64,000 bases of DNA, taken from positions 17,395,001 through 17,459,000 of the forward strand of contig OY540817.1 of assembly GCA_961205875.1 (NCBI GenBank). The letters are read 5' to 3'. Position 1 is the first letter of the stretch; each line of letters begins with the position of its first letter. Position numbers and translations under genes: made by a program. Source of the DNA: Sialis fuliginosa (lineage: Eukaryota; Arthropoda; Insecta; Megaloptera; Sialidae). Shown here piece by piece: positions 37,906 to 49,521 of this stretch. Under the pieces are notes generated by a model that worked only from the letters and a program-made list of their open reading frames with translations, did not search any database and had not been told where the DNA came from.

Positions 37906-38217
37906 AGAATGAGTATAAATAGCTAATTACTTCCACGGCAACACCTCTACAAAACAGTGCTAACTATGCACCATTCGAGACAAATTGATTAAAAGATTGA
38001 GTGAGCCTTGCTATACGAATACACATACACATTCGCATACAAGAGTGCGCGTATACTATATATGTACAACACCTGGTCGAAATGGTGGAGAAAAAAATGT
38101 GTGTATGTATATTTATATATGTGTATGTTAGTCCAATCAAATTAGAAATTTTCTGTATGTTACAAATGAAATTAATATTTGTCTCGTTGATTTTAGTGAC
38201 GATCTATGGCTAATTAT

Positions 38218-38367
38218 CAGGGCTTCGAACCGGAACTGAACCGAAAACCGAAAACCGGAAAAACCGTTATTTTTTGCGGAACGAAAACCGGAACCGAACC
38301 GTAATATATTTTTTTACTCGAACCGGAACGAAAACCGAAACGAAAAAAATAACGGTTCGAAGCCCTG
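38218..38367. mobile_element. hAT MITE built of ACCGGAACCGAA-like repeats
   Basis: CAGGGCTTCGAACCG ... CGGTTCGAAGCCCTG, 150 bp, flanked by CTAATTAT (38210-38217) and CTAATTAC (38368-38375). The interior is short degenerate repeats of accgga/cgaaa. Confidence 0.8.
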
Positions 38368-38678
38368 CTAATTACATATGTCCTTATAGAAATATCAAAA
38401 ATGCAATGTTGTGGGCTACTGAAAAATATACAAAAAATTGAGTTAAATTTTTGATCTAACAAAAATATAATAGTCGTTTAAAATTTAAAACTATACAGAT
38501 CAGAATGCAGTTTTTTTAAATGTTGCAATATACTTCGATCATTTAAAAAATGTAAAATCGGTATAATAATAAAAATTTCCAAAAAATTACGAATTCAAAA
38601 CTATTTTTCACTTTGTGATTATAGGGGCTATACTAAAAAATAATTTATTTTATTTTATAGGCTGTTTTTTATGTAATT

Positions 38679-39347
38679 GCTTCCTCGCAATATCGAAGAT
38701 TCGAGAAGCTTTGTGATCGTTATAAAGTGAGACAAAAAATTGTTCTCTGATTTCAAAATTTTAAATTGATTTTCCCGTTTCAGGTCAAGATAAACACTTT
38801 TCGTTCCGTGTCTGTCTGTCTGTGAGTGAATCCTTGTCACACGCATAACTCATGAACCACTGAATCGATATTAATAAATCTTGGTTGGATGGTTGGGTCT
38901 GACTTGAGAACAGCTCCATTTCAAAATCATCGAAATCGTCTGTAAGGGGGAAGGGTGATATCTCAAAATATTTATTTTTTTCAAGATATCTCAAAAACGA
39001 CACATGATACGTGAAAATCTTATAGAATCTTTTTGTAGAGCATTCAATTTCCTATAATATAGGTCTACAACGTTTGTTGTAAAATATTCCCTTACAAAGA
39101 TTTATCTCAATTTGCTTTGACATATTGAATGACATTTTGACGTTTTAAATGTCATTCTTACATTTGTATAAAATTGTCAAAAAATTAAAAATATACGAAA
39201 AAAAATCAGGTAAAATTGTATAAAAATTAAATGGTTAGTTGGTAACCAATGCCAAGCAATTTATCTGAACACGATTTTTATTTAAATTGTTCAATAAGTT
39301 GGTGAATTTAGCACGAAGAAGCACTGTACATTTACTTGGTAGATGTT
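38679..39347 (-). repeat. Family B repeat, longest copy
   Basis: About 670 bp in reverse, from 'gcttcctcgcaatatcgaag' to 'gcactgtacatttacttggt'. The GCTTCCTCG / CGAGGAAGC subterminal inverted repeat and lack of coding sequence suggest a non-autonomous DNA element. The 63-81 codon frames on it are not genes. Confidence 0.65.
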
Positions 39348-39359
39348 AGTTTTATAAAC

Positions 39360-42300
39360 TGTTAACATCAGAATAATTCAACAATATTAATATTAATTCC
39401 ATTTAAAAATCCAATATGTTTGGACTCAACATGAAGTCTTGAAAATTATGTGAACTACTTTTTGTTCGTTGATTTGCTCGTATGAATATAATATGAAATA
39501 AAGTGTAAATATTGGTAGACGAGACTGAACGAGACTTAAATAACTCTCATTTTTTTCCAAAATATCTAACAAAGTAATTTCATATTTTGGACTTTCAAGA
39601 ATTTTTATTCAGAAAGCATAAAATATAGAAAAAAAGTACAAAACACAAAAAATGAATTATTTTAAAAATTTCAAAACTTTTTCTATTTATTTTATTTAAG
39701 CAAAAATAGAAAAATGTTAAAAAAAGAGCCGTTAGTCAGGGTATGATTTTAGACAGTATTATTGATTATTTTAATTATCAAATATATATTTTTCCTCTGC
39801 GTGGTTATGAATCCCAGCCACAAACCCACAGTTGTATATCACAAATATGTTTGTTAGCCGTACAACACCCTTCATAAAAGGTGCTTTTGTTTTCAAAATG
39901 AATTTTTATCAAAAACGCGAGGTCTGCACACATCCTGACCAAAACAACATAAACACCACAACGGGTACGTAAATACCGTCACATCGTACACCTTTTAACT
40001 CAGCTACGCAAAAACAAATAAAGCTTTCACACGTTTTTAATTAACTATTGTGTTCGTCAAAGACTGATACGATCGGATGCGATGGAGCATATTTAACGTG
40101 TGCGTTTACGTAATTAGCGTTGGCGAGCGTGTGGTTGGAGTGGGGCTCAGGGGGAGGTTTTAGTTGGTCGTGATTTTTTCACGTTTTGTCGTTATTCAGC
40201 GAGGCCTTCTACTATCGAATGTGATAAACTTTGATGGATTGAAATTTAAAATTGAATGGAATTTCGTTCAATATGTGAAATATTACTCGAAATTGGTTTC
40301 AATAATTAAATTCAAATTAGAAAAATACTATTAAAATTTAAACTTTCAAATCAATTGCTAAAATATTTTTTAACATGTTTTACAATGGAATCATACATAT
40401 TTTTAATATACATACCTACTTACAAAAATTTGTTAATATAAAAAAAAAACATAATTTTATATTTTCAGTTAGCTTTATCTGGATGTATTTCAAAATCAAT
40501 TAATTCCACCCCCACCACGACAGCATCTCTACTGCTCAGTCTTTTGAAAGAATAGCGTAGAAATAAGCCTTAATTCTAACAATGAAAATCCTCTCAAAAT
40601 TGGTATAGTAGTTTTTGAATTTACTTGGAACAGAAAAAAAATTATTAAAACATTTTAAAGATTGAAATTTCTATTTTTCAGTTATAGAATTAAAAAAGAA
40701 AGTAAAAAATATGTAAATTTCAGTAGCTGACTTGATAAGTCACATCATACCATAAAATTCAAACAGATTTCCAGTATTAGTACTTACATTTTATAATCTC
40801 TTTTAAAAATGATTGGAGGAAAATATTAAAATATTAAAAATAATTTATCGAACCTTTTAAAAATATATGGTTACAGGTTATCCATGAAAAGGTTCCGATT
40901 CAGATTCAGGTTCGTTGACTTTAGGATATAGTGGTTCGGTTCGGGTTCAGCTTAATGAAAAATATGGGTTTTTTCGGGTTCAGGTTCAAGTCCCGGATTT
41001 TAAACCATCGATATATCGAAATAGATATTTTAAAGTTTTTTTAACCTATAATATAATCATTTTCTTCTGATATTCTTCAAGTTTAGCTTCTAAATGATGA
41101 CATATAAAGTGTCCGTAATAACGCGCACGTTTTAACGCAGCCTGTAGCACGTGAGGGCCCAGGCCCGCCACTGCACGCGTTCCAGTGTGAAGTACAACAC
41201 TTCACACCACCATGTCGCTGTGCGTCCGTCTGCTAAACACCCAGCTATACCATCTGTATGTATATTGTATATGTGTTTCGATAAATAGCGGATTTTTTTT
41301 TAAATTAAAATAAACAAAAAAAATGTTTCGGAGTTTCAAATAATTTTTTTTTTTCAATTTAAATGACCTTTTTTGCTCTTTACATCTCAAAATTTTATAG
41401 TTCAACCTTTGGCTTTGGCAAAACATTCGGTTTGATTTTGGCCGAACTCGAACCCGAATATTCAGACGGAGAAAATTGTATTGAAAAAAATTAGAATAAA
41501 AATGTAGATAATTGAAAAACAAATAAAGTAAAATGTAAAATATGTACCTACGGTAATATTTGAAATCATAATTATTGAAAATTTATTATTTATTTTTGAA
41601 AAAAAAATCAAAGCAGTATTTTTATTTTTTATTTTACTGTGAAAAGTGATCTACATTTTAATAAATTGTAGCCTTATATTACAGAATTGTTTTTAAATTA
41701 TACTGCATAATAAATTTTACTATATGCAGTTCTATGTATATGTATTAATTTCTTTAGTGCAATGAGTAAGAAAAATTCTATATTATTTGCAATTATTACC
41801 ATAGAAGATCTTATTTCCGAGTTTTGATAAAATATAGAAATTTTTCTAATTAAAAAATACCTTATAAAATTTTCTCCGTCTAGATTTTAACTAAGTACCT
41901 ATACTATATCTAATACCTACTTGAAAAAAAAATTCTAATTTTAAAGCTTCGTCCAAGGGTTCAGCCATAAATATCAAAATAAGTTTTTATAAACAGAAAA
42001 TACGAGACCGAAAAGAATATATTAAATTGCAACAAAACGAAACTTAAATAAATTTTGGAATATTCAACATGATATGAAAATACAATAGTGTTATGTTTGA
42101 CCCCCTCCCCTCGTATTTCTTTTGTATTATGTTATTTAAATTTATATACCTTGTTATCTTTTTTGTTAAATTAAATAATGTAGATATCATAAATTGAAAT
42201 TTTTGAGAAGAGGGGGGGAAATTTTGACCACTACCCCCTCTCTCATATGTGCGCTACAGATCGGTATTACATTATTTTATTTATTAAGATACAAAAGTAA

Positions 42301-42790
42301 ATTTTTTTTAAATTATGTAAATATATAAATCTAATTTTTTCAAAATTTAAAAGTGTATAAATAAATATATTTTCTAATTCTTTATTCTCCGCAAAAAAAA
42401 ATATTTTTTTTCCAACAATAAGTTAATTATTACAATTTTATAATTTCCTGAGATCCGACGGCTTTCTACATTTATCGAAAAAAATTAAAAATTAAACATA
42501 TTTTTATCAGAAAAATGTATAATAAAACAAATTTATGAAAACTGTTAAATATTAAATATTTATAATATCAAATAAAATTTTATCTATCAGTAAAGGTGTA
42601 TATTATGTTATTTTAATTTACAAATTAATTCATATTCATAATTCACTTTCTTTTTTAATATTTTTTTTAAACTGTATCTAATATCTAATTTCATTTCGCT
42701 ATATTTATGAGAACAATCTTTATTTTTATTTTTCATTATTTCTGATAACAATGTAGAATTGACTGTATTCCTACAATTGTATACCTAGAA
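39360..42790. other. No supported gene
   Basis: AT-rich unique sequence. About 40880-40990 has gttcggttcgggttcag-like simple repeats resembling the 38218 hAT interior. The segment 'gggcccaggcccgccactg' (41155-41173) looks like a hAT terminus without partner. The 106-codon minus-strand frame (41522-41202) is Lys/Asn/Phe-rich with no domain. Confidence 0.35.
40000..40180. promoter_or_regulatory. Unique island with homeodomain-type sites, candidate enhancer
   Basis: TTAATTAACTA and GTAATTAGCG cores (TAATTA) with 'gatacgatcggatgcgatgg' between them. TAATTA is the core bound by paired-class homeodomains, so autoregulation by Vsx is conceivable but untested. Confidence 0.27.
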
Positions 42791-42794
42791 TGGC

Positions 42795-43205
42795 AAATTT
42801 TTAATGTAGGTACTGAATTACAAATATGTGTTGATATTTGATACTACCATTTCTGAATATTAATCTATATATATACATTTAACTGTCTTGATGACAATCG
42901 GCCAATAGATGTCAAAATGGTGGACATGTAAACTAATTAATTAATTTATTATTATTTTATCATAGCAACTGCTATACACTGTTTCAAATTTGACGATTCT
43001 TTCTTTTATATCTTTTGTGTCGTAGCACTCATCATTTTGTAATCATTACCAAGTGTCCATCACTGTGTGCTCATTACTGGTTTTACTTTATCCATTACTG
43101 GAGAAAAAACATGAACAAAATAAAAGGCTATATAAAAAACAAACTATATTTGCGGACTTTGGTAATTAAATTGATTAAATAAAGAGTTACTTGTTTTTTA
43201 TTTGT
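42795..43205 (+). mobile_element. MITE family A copy, both ends truncated
   Basis: Internal landmarks only ('gaatattaatctatat', 'gatgtcaaaatggtggac', 'tccattactggagaaaaa', 'gagttacttgtttttta'). Neither TIR is present. Confidence 0.7.
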
Positions 43206-43221
43206 TGTATAGTCTAACACA

Positions 43222-43290
43222 GCGGTTCCCAATCTGTTGCCTGAGGATCCCAAAAGGTCCGAAGTAACATTTCAGGGGATCTTTATAAGT
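43222..43290. mobile_element. Fragment of hAT-like end (CAGCGGTTCCCAATCTG)
   Basis: CAGCGGTTCCCAATCTGTTG followed by a 'ccaaaaggtccgaag' tract resembles the left end of hAT MITEs. No right end was found. Confidence 0.35.
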
Positions 43291-43602
43291 ATTGAAACAA
43301 ATAATAAATTACTGTTAATTCAATTGACTTGAATTAACAGTTACGCTCTGAAAATGTATCAAAGAAAGTCCTGAAAAATGTGATACTTTTTAAGTTTTCC
43401 TTTATATTCTAGATAATGAATAATGAAACATTGAATCTACAATATTTTATTTTATTTTATTATTATCGCACTATATGCAGTTTAAAAGACATAAGAAACA
43501 TTTAAAAACTTTTAATTCTATAATATCATCAATAAAATATGTTTTATTCATCCACCCGGATTATTTATATACCTATAGATAGTTTGTTTATGTTGAACAT
43601 AC

Positions 43603-43809
43603 CAGCATGTGCTTGCGGAGGTCCAGGTGGTAGAATGCCGGCGGCCTGGTGCATATGCGGCTGGAGGAAGGCCGCGGCGACGGCGGCCTGCGCGTTGAAA
43701 TACGCCATGCGCGATGCCGCCGCCGCCGCCATCTGGTGGTGATGAGAGCCTGCTGTGTAGCCGCCACCTCCCCCGGACAGAGCGTCGCCCGAAGCTGGCC
43801 CAAACGTAC
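43603..43809 (-). CDS. Vsx: Vsx-type homeobox protein, coding exon 2 (Ala/His-rich linker)
   Basis: Second coding exon of the minus-strand gene. The acceptor is TTTGCAG just before 43809 and the donor is GTATGTTC after 43603. It is 207 nt long and phase 1 at both ends, so the frame joins exon 1 without a shift (codon GGT across the junction). It encodes GTFGPASGDALSGGGGGY, a His run, an Ala run, then SRMAYFNAQAAVAAAFL and a Pro/Gly-rich end. The MAYFNAQAAVAAAFL block is of the kind found between octapeptide and homeodomain in insect Vsx proteins (recalled, not searched). No stop and no homeodomain are present, so at least the two or three exons carrying homeodomain and CVC domain must follow. 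I did not find them between 1 and 43602. The plus-strand frame over this exon is a shadow. Confidence 0.68.
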
Positions 43810-44052
43810 CTGCAAATACAAATAAATAGTTAATAGAAAATCTAAAACGGTAATTAAAAGTAATAAATTAATAGAAAATATCAAAAATATAGTGTACTAT
43901 GCAAATTTTCAGATATTTTTGCCATTTTTTCGAAGTAATTTGGTATTTTTCGGAATTTATTGTTTTCATATATTAGTGAGGTAAGAAGAACCATTATCTG
44001 ATAAGAGAGAGAATGCAATTGTTTTGTATAAAGTATATTGATTTATTTTTTG

Positions 44053-44195
44053 TTGGAGCTTGGCTTCTGAGTGTAAGCCGCGTCGACTTGGTGGATGTCC
44101 ACTGCAATGTGTGATGAAACGTTGGCCGATAATACGACCAAATCGATGCGTCTTACACCTAGAAGCCAAGATCCATATCAAAATCACCGCGGAAA
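44053..44195. repeat. Second GGCTTCTGGGTGTAAGCC element, in Vsx intron 1
   Basis: Same arms as the copy near 9.8 kb (CTTCTGAGTGTAAGCCGCGT ... TCTTACACCTAGAAGCCAAG) but a different centre, as expected for MITEs with rapidly evolving interiors. Confidence 0.6.
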
Positions 44196-44430
44196 CCTCA
44201 TGATTTGTTACAAGTTTATTTTTATTCTTTAACACGTGGTTATTACTCGTGAACGTCAAAAATACTCAAAAATAAATCAAAATCACTCATTCAGGAAAAA
44301 CTAGATTATGTTTTTTGGTGAATTTTGTAGGTTATCTCACGTCATGAACGTGTTAATAATATATGAAACTGGAATGGAAATTAGTTTGATGGCCTTCGTT
44401 AGTCATGTGTATACAGTTATTGATAAAAAA

Positions 44431-45052
44431 TGACTTTGGCCAAGAAACTCTTCTTTTCTAAATATAACGAAATCTTGATTTTCTTAATATAAGAATAAAC
44501 TCTTGGTCCAATTGCATGTAGGAAATGCCAGCCTTGACGATGGGCCCAATATTGATATCGATATTGGCCCCCGTCTAGGCCAATCTTTAGATACCGAGCT
44601 TCGGGTCATCTATTCTTTACCCAAGATTGGATCAACTCTGGGCCAGCCTTGGTACGATAAGCCTTGGCCGTGTCTTGAAGGAAGTTATCATTTGTATCTT
44701 GTTGGCAAGCAGTTGCCCCTTTGTAATTTCCTAGATGGGTATCTAATATAATGGTTATATTTGTAAACGCCTTCGAAGAAAATTTCATATTTCAAAAACA
44801 ATCTAACTAAGTGTCATCAAAAAATCTTTTTGCAGATTGAAATTTCATGCATTCTCTTCAATTACAAAGTTTGGGGTTTTAGAACAAGCAACAAAAAATC
44901 TTAGCCCAGTATTTGCTAGCATTATAGCGCAAGCCTGGGCCAACCGTGGCTCCTTTGTAAATAATTTTCTACAAGGGATATTCTTATATTAAGAAAATAT
45001 TGTTTTCGTTATATGTATACATATAAAACAAGGATTTCTTGGCTAAAGTCAA
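44431..45052. mobile_element. Family F fold-back element in Vsx intron 1
   Basis: 'tgactttggccaagaaactc' on the left and 'gatttcttggctaaagtca' on the right, with arms of about 70 bp including 'cttaatataagaat'. The centre contains a palindrome 'aatattgatatcgatatt' and a spurious 82-codon frame. Confidence 0.65.
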
Positions 45053-45149
45053 TGTTTATATATGTGTGATAGAATTGCACGCCGAGACGAGATTGGGTTA
45101 AGTTCAGACGAGACAAAACATTAAGGAAATACAAATAAATAACTTTATT

Positions 45150-45265
45150 TATACTCTATTTCTTTTAAGAATGCAGTGGGTTGCCATCGTTTTTGATGGT
45201 AAAATGCACGATTCGTACCGTCAAAACCCCGGAAACCACTGCATTCTTAAATTAAATAGAGTATA
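45150..45265. repeat. Small palindromic element in Vsx intron 1
   Basis: TATACTCTATTTCTTTTAAG + AATGCAGTGG ... CCACTGCATTCTTAAATTAA + ATAGAGTATA, 116 bp. Likely a MITE. Confidence 0.6.
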
Positions 45266-45721
45266 GATATATCTCTTTTATAAGAATCTAGCTGGGAGTC
45301 TTGATTTTAAAAGACTACAATTAAAATAAAGTATATAAAATTAGAATATTTATATTTTTGTTATAATACATTTACTACATAAGAATAAATTGGTCACGTG
45401 TACGAAATCAGATCGAGACATACATAACAGGTTTTAATTTTTATTAGACGAGACATAACTCTCGTCTCATCTCGTTGGTATTATAAAGAAACTTTAAAAG
45501 ACATTGTAATAACTGCATCAAAATAACTACAAGTTTAGTGAATGTGTCCTATTACCATTTTGATATGAAACCGGCTTATAAGTTTTTTTTTAATAATTGT
45601 GAATACACATAAAAATCAATCATTAATAATTTTCTTATTTCTGTTGATAAATTGCAATTATTTTTATCAATAGAAAAATATATTCCTTGCATCCAGGCTG
45701 TGTTTTACACTGATAGAAACG

Positions 45722-45908
45722 TTGACTTCAGCCAAGAATTCCTTATTTTATACATAATGAAAACATATATTAATATTTTCTTTTAATATAAGAAATATAC
45801 TATTTATCTAAGTAATTATTGTTGGACGAAACAATAATACCAGTTTATAGTTTTCGTTATATATGTATATATAGGTATACAACAAGAATTTCCTTGCCCA
45901 TATCAGTT
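45722..45908. mobile_element. Family F fold-back element, short copy
   Basis: 'acttcagccaagaattcctt' ... 'acaagaatttccttgcccat' with the 'ttttcttttaatataaga' arm motif. About 187 bp. Confidence 0.55.
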
Positions 45909-46680
45909 TTTTACCTGTATTGGTATGGTTAATGGATGCAAAATTAATTGCCCAGTTTATATTTATAATATACTTATTCTTAAAAGTGGATTAAAAAAAG
46001 AATAATTAAAGTATAGTAAATCTTTGTTTATCTTCCAATAAAAAAATAGTGTTTCTGGTGTAGCTAAACAATTATTTAAAATGTATAGTATAATTTCTTC
46101 TGTTGTTGATATTTGAATATATATGTAAGCAATGTTATTTTTCTACCCTTAAACACGACATTTGGAAAATAAATTTAAATTTCCTATTTAAATGGATTAC
46201 AAAACATCAAAATTTTATGGAAAAAATCAGTGAGGTTCATCTGGAAAGATATTCCTTGTATCTCTATTATCCATTATAGCGCCTTTAAAACATGTTCAGT
46301 ATTATTCACAAACATTAAATATTATTTATTTATATTTTAGTCTAAATTTCTTAGAGAACTCTGCATATAACATTTAATTTTTCTACTTATTGACTATTGA
46401 TACTATGATATCGACGATTGTGGTTTCAATTCGGTTACATCAAATTAAAATTCATAGCTTAATCGGACAACTCAAATAATAATTTTGATTTGATAATAAG
46501 TAGGTACCTATAAGTAATAAAATAAATATTTTTTAGTACTGTTTTTTATTATTTTTAATAGGATCTTACAATATATAAATAGAAAAGAATATAATATGTC
46601 AGAAACTTATATTCTTATAAGGAAATGAGTTGATCCTGAAATTCACTAAAACAAAAAATCACGTAAATAGTAATACATAC

Positions 46681-46897
46681 CACATGGAGGTCCCGTTAAA
46701 TTTGCAGCCCCAGTGCCGCCGGGTGTTACGGCGGACACCCCAGCAGTGGGGCTCCTGTGGTGTGGCGGGGTAGCGTCCCCCAAGCCCAACAGTTCCTGTA
46801 TGGCAAACGGCGACCGCTGGTGAGGCATCTTGACCGGCCCTTTGCCTCCGCCGCCCGCGGCAACGGCCCCTAAACTAGTGTTGTTGTTATCACTCAT
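46681..46897 (-). CDS. Vsx: Vsx-type homeobox protein, coding exon 1 (N-terminus with octapeptide)
   Basis: First coding exon, encoding 72 residues plus one base of the next codon (phase 1). The start is the ATG at 46897-46895 (protein begins MSDNNNTSLG). The frame stays open further upstream only through a TTG, so this ATG is the credible start. The key feature is RSPFAIQELLGL at about residues 29-39, which matches the N-terminal octapeptide (Engrailed-homology/Groucho-binding-like) of Vsx/Chx10 paired-like homeodomain proteins. The rest is Gly/Ala/Pro-rich linker with PHHRSP, as usual in this family. The exon ends ...CCATGTG followed by donor GTATGT at 46680. It is much more GC-rich than its surroundings. 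Known for the family: nuclear transcription factor for retinal, optic-lobe and interneuron specification. Vsx1 versus Vsx2 cannot be decided here, and the homeodomain itself is not in this exon. Confidence 0.72.
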
Positions 46898-46923
46898 GTC
46901 TCCAGTACGTTGCAAAGCGCCAT
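46894..46923 (-). other. Short upstream ORF overlapping the Vsx start codon
   Basis: An ATG at 46923-46921 opens a nine-codon frame (MALCNVLET) whose TGA at 46896-46894 overlaps the Vsx ATG as ATGA. It is in a different frame from Vsx. The arrangement is directly visible. That it limits or couples Vsx translation is inference. Confidence 0.5.
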
Positions 46924-47204
46924 GGTACCGCTCTAGAAATATCCGAGTGCCATTGCTGGCGAAAATCGTGCCAACTTTGTAAAAATTTATTTAAAAGTCT
47001 TTTTCGGGGAAAAAAATTAACTCATTTTTGTACACAAATAACACAAATGTTCGATGGTATATTTTTTATTCGCGGGATCGTTGTATTTTTTTGATATTTC
47101 ACTCACAAAGTATTATAATAATAAGTATCAACAATGAACACAGTTTGTAACAGTTTATTTTGTCGAACAGTTCCTTTCTGGCGAACACGTACCGCAAAAC
47201 TGAG
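46898..47204 (-). promoter_or_regulatory. Vsx: Vsx 5' UTR and putative TATA-less core promoter
   Basis: About 300 bp of sequence, GC-richer near its far end, upstream of the Vsx ATG. On the minus strand TCAGTT at about 47204-47199 fits the arthropod initiator consensus TCAGTY. About 28 bases downstream lies GGAACTG, close to a downstream promoter element. No TATA box is seen 25-35 bases upstream. If this is the start site, the leader is about 300 nt and contains the short upstream ORF described separately. This is inference from motif spacing only; no transcript data are available. Confidence 0.35.
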
Positions 47205-47480
47205 TTGTCAGTCAATATCTCGGGAGCTATGTGTCCTCCTCGACTTGGCCCCTCCCTGGAGGGGGCGCCACATTGGCCTTCCCAGCTAACATTGGCGGAT
47301 TAGATTTTTTGCAACCCCGTGATGTATACCCCTACTGATTAAGCTAGCGGCGGGGATTTTACTACTCCGACCAATTGCGATCGCACACTTGTTGTGTCTA
47401 TTGGTCGGAGGGTGGAGCTATGGTAAGTGGGTGGGTATATGTAGCTCCGAGAGGAGGTATGGTGATTTTTGGTGGGTATG
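47205..47480 (-). promoter_or_regulatory. GC-rich region upstream of Vsx with inverted CCAAT boxes
   Basis: A GC-rich block just upstream of the putative start. It contains the inverted repeat CTCCGACCAAT...ATTGGTCGGAG (47365-47410), placing a CCAAT box in each orientation around a 24-base spacer, and GC-box-like GGGGGCG/CCCCTCC runs near 47260. Proximal promoter is the simplest reading. Confidence 0.4.
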
Positions 47481-49520
47481 ATGTTAATGATGATGGATTT
47501 CAAGAGTCTACCGATTTAATGCAGAGTTTATAATGTAATACACGATTTGTACGGATTTTTAGTGTCGTAAAATTATCATATTTCTTTTTTTTTGGAATTA
47601 TGTGGTTTATAAGTAGTAGTTGGAATCCTGTTGGGAATAATTCATATAATGATTATGTATGAATATGTTATGGCAGTTCAAATGTAAGCAGAATTATTTA
47701 TAACTCCATGAATATTGTTAGTTTATAATAGCCTAGTCAAAAATCGTATAGTTTTAATATTAATACTCAAATTGAAAATATTTTTTTCAAATTAATTAGG
47801 TAGGTACCTACCTAAATAATGTATGGAAAACCCTTAAAGCATAACAGGTGAATCGACGATTATTTCTAGGGAAAATTGTAAATAAAATTAATATGGTAGC
47901 ATGCAAAAGTTAAATTAAATTAATTGTATTTTTATTGCTATCTCGCGATAGCCTTTTAAAATTTTTAATTTTCCAATTTTTCATAAAAAATATTATTCCT
48001 TGAGAAATTGTACTTAGGTATTTATTTTTACAAATCCATGTAAATAAATACAGAAAAAGGAAGTTCAAATGCATATTTTTAAGCAAGCATTTGAAAGATA
48101 TTAAATATTTTCTTTTTTATAGATACCTGCCACATACCTATAATAATCGTATATTAAAAAAAATCAATATATAATTCAGTTATACCTTAACGTACGTTAT
48201 ACATATTTTCAGCTATAGGACTTCAAACGAGACTATATGCTTAGGAGTCTCGTCTTGATCTCGAAATTTTAACCGCAGTCTTGTTTCGTCATTTTAACCT
48301 GTCTCATTTCATTACAGTTTAAGTCTATCTCGTTTCTGTTTTATCTCATCAAAAATTAAACGAGAAAACAAAAAGACTTATTGTTAGAAAAAACAAGGTC
48401 GGGAAATATCTAGCCCCTTAAGATGGCACTAAATTTCATATATCACGTCACTATTTGACGATATCATTATTAATTAGATTTTTTTAAATTTTTCAAGAAT
48501 TTTAAAATTAATTAATAATTTAATCATTGTCGAAGAACGTGTGAATTAAAATCAAAACTAGTCTATTTATCATTATAATATAACCTATTATTTTATCAAA
48601 AATTTAATAAACTATACCAACAGATTACATTAAAATTCAAAACTATTACTTTAAAAAAAATTATTTGTAAAATTTTAATTTATTAAATTTTCATTAGCAC
48701 GCTATAATATTTTAATTGGCGATTTCTATTATTCAATTTTAAGATAATATTTACGGTTATAAAATATGTATTATTTAAATACAGAATGCTTTATTTAATT
48801 AAGACATTCGTTTTCGATATATCTCGGAAATTAAATTAAATTATGTTATTTACATAAAATATTGGAAATATTGATGCTTTATACCGTATTTAAGCGATAT
48901 TCTACCCCTATAATTATAATAAAAATAGCAATGTTTATTCCTTTTCGACGATGCTCAAATATGTATATAATAAATAAACTAATCAATGATTTTATGAACG
49001 TCAAATATTTATTGAAAAACTTTTCGATTCCCAGAACAGTTATCAATAATAAGCAAATAAAAAATTATAAAAATACAGTATACATGCGCCCGCACAGGGT
49101 ACGTTCACTTTTAACCAACCACAACAGACTTACATACATATAATAAACAAATACACCTGACTCGGGTACAGCACGCACCCGCAGCAGGCATGAACGCGGA
49201 GAATTAATATAACCCTGTTGTTGGTATACGCACTGTACACAAGGCAAGCGTATTTTTTCGCTATGTACTATGGGTTTCAGAAGTCGTCTGCCACTCTAAA
49301 GATCAGAATCGCTTACAACATATTCGAAAAAATTAAGACAAACATCTTAGGTTATTTTTTTCTAGGGTGGAGCTTATATAGTTACATCATTTTAAATAAA
49401 AACACAAATATACGCCTATTTCATTAATTAATTTTATATCAAGTTAAACATATATAAATAATAAAATATTTTTATCAACTTGATGATGATTCTGTGGAGC
49501 TAAAAATAATCCTAGTAAAA
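47480..49520. other. No supported gene
   Basis: AT-rich. About 48220-48370 has degenerate GAGACGAGAC-type words also seen at 39514 and 45400-45480, suggesting an old repeat. The 93-codon plus frame (48862-49143) has no domain. Confidence 0.3.
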
Positions 49521-49521
49521 G

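Larger units (their letters stand above)
43810..46680 (-). other. Vsx: Vsx intron 1
   Basis: The intron is 2871 bp, bounded by GTATGT (donor, 46680) and TTTGCAG (acceptor, 43810). It carries only repeats: the inverted 'GGCTTCTGGGTGTAAGCC' element (about 44053-44195), a long fold-back element (44431-45052), a small palindrome (45150-45265) and another fold-back copy (45722-45903). No coding signal was seen inside it. The 82-residue plus-strand frame at 44503-44751 falls within the fold-back repeat. Confidence 0.65.

Noticed and set aside
43539-43742. 67-codon plus-strand frame rich in Ala
   Set aside because: Antisense shadow of Vsx coding exon 2; its only biased part is opposite that exon.
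44503-44751. 82-codon plus-strand frame in Vsx intron 1
   Set aside because: Lies inside the family F fold-back repeat and has no recognised domain or splice context.
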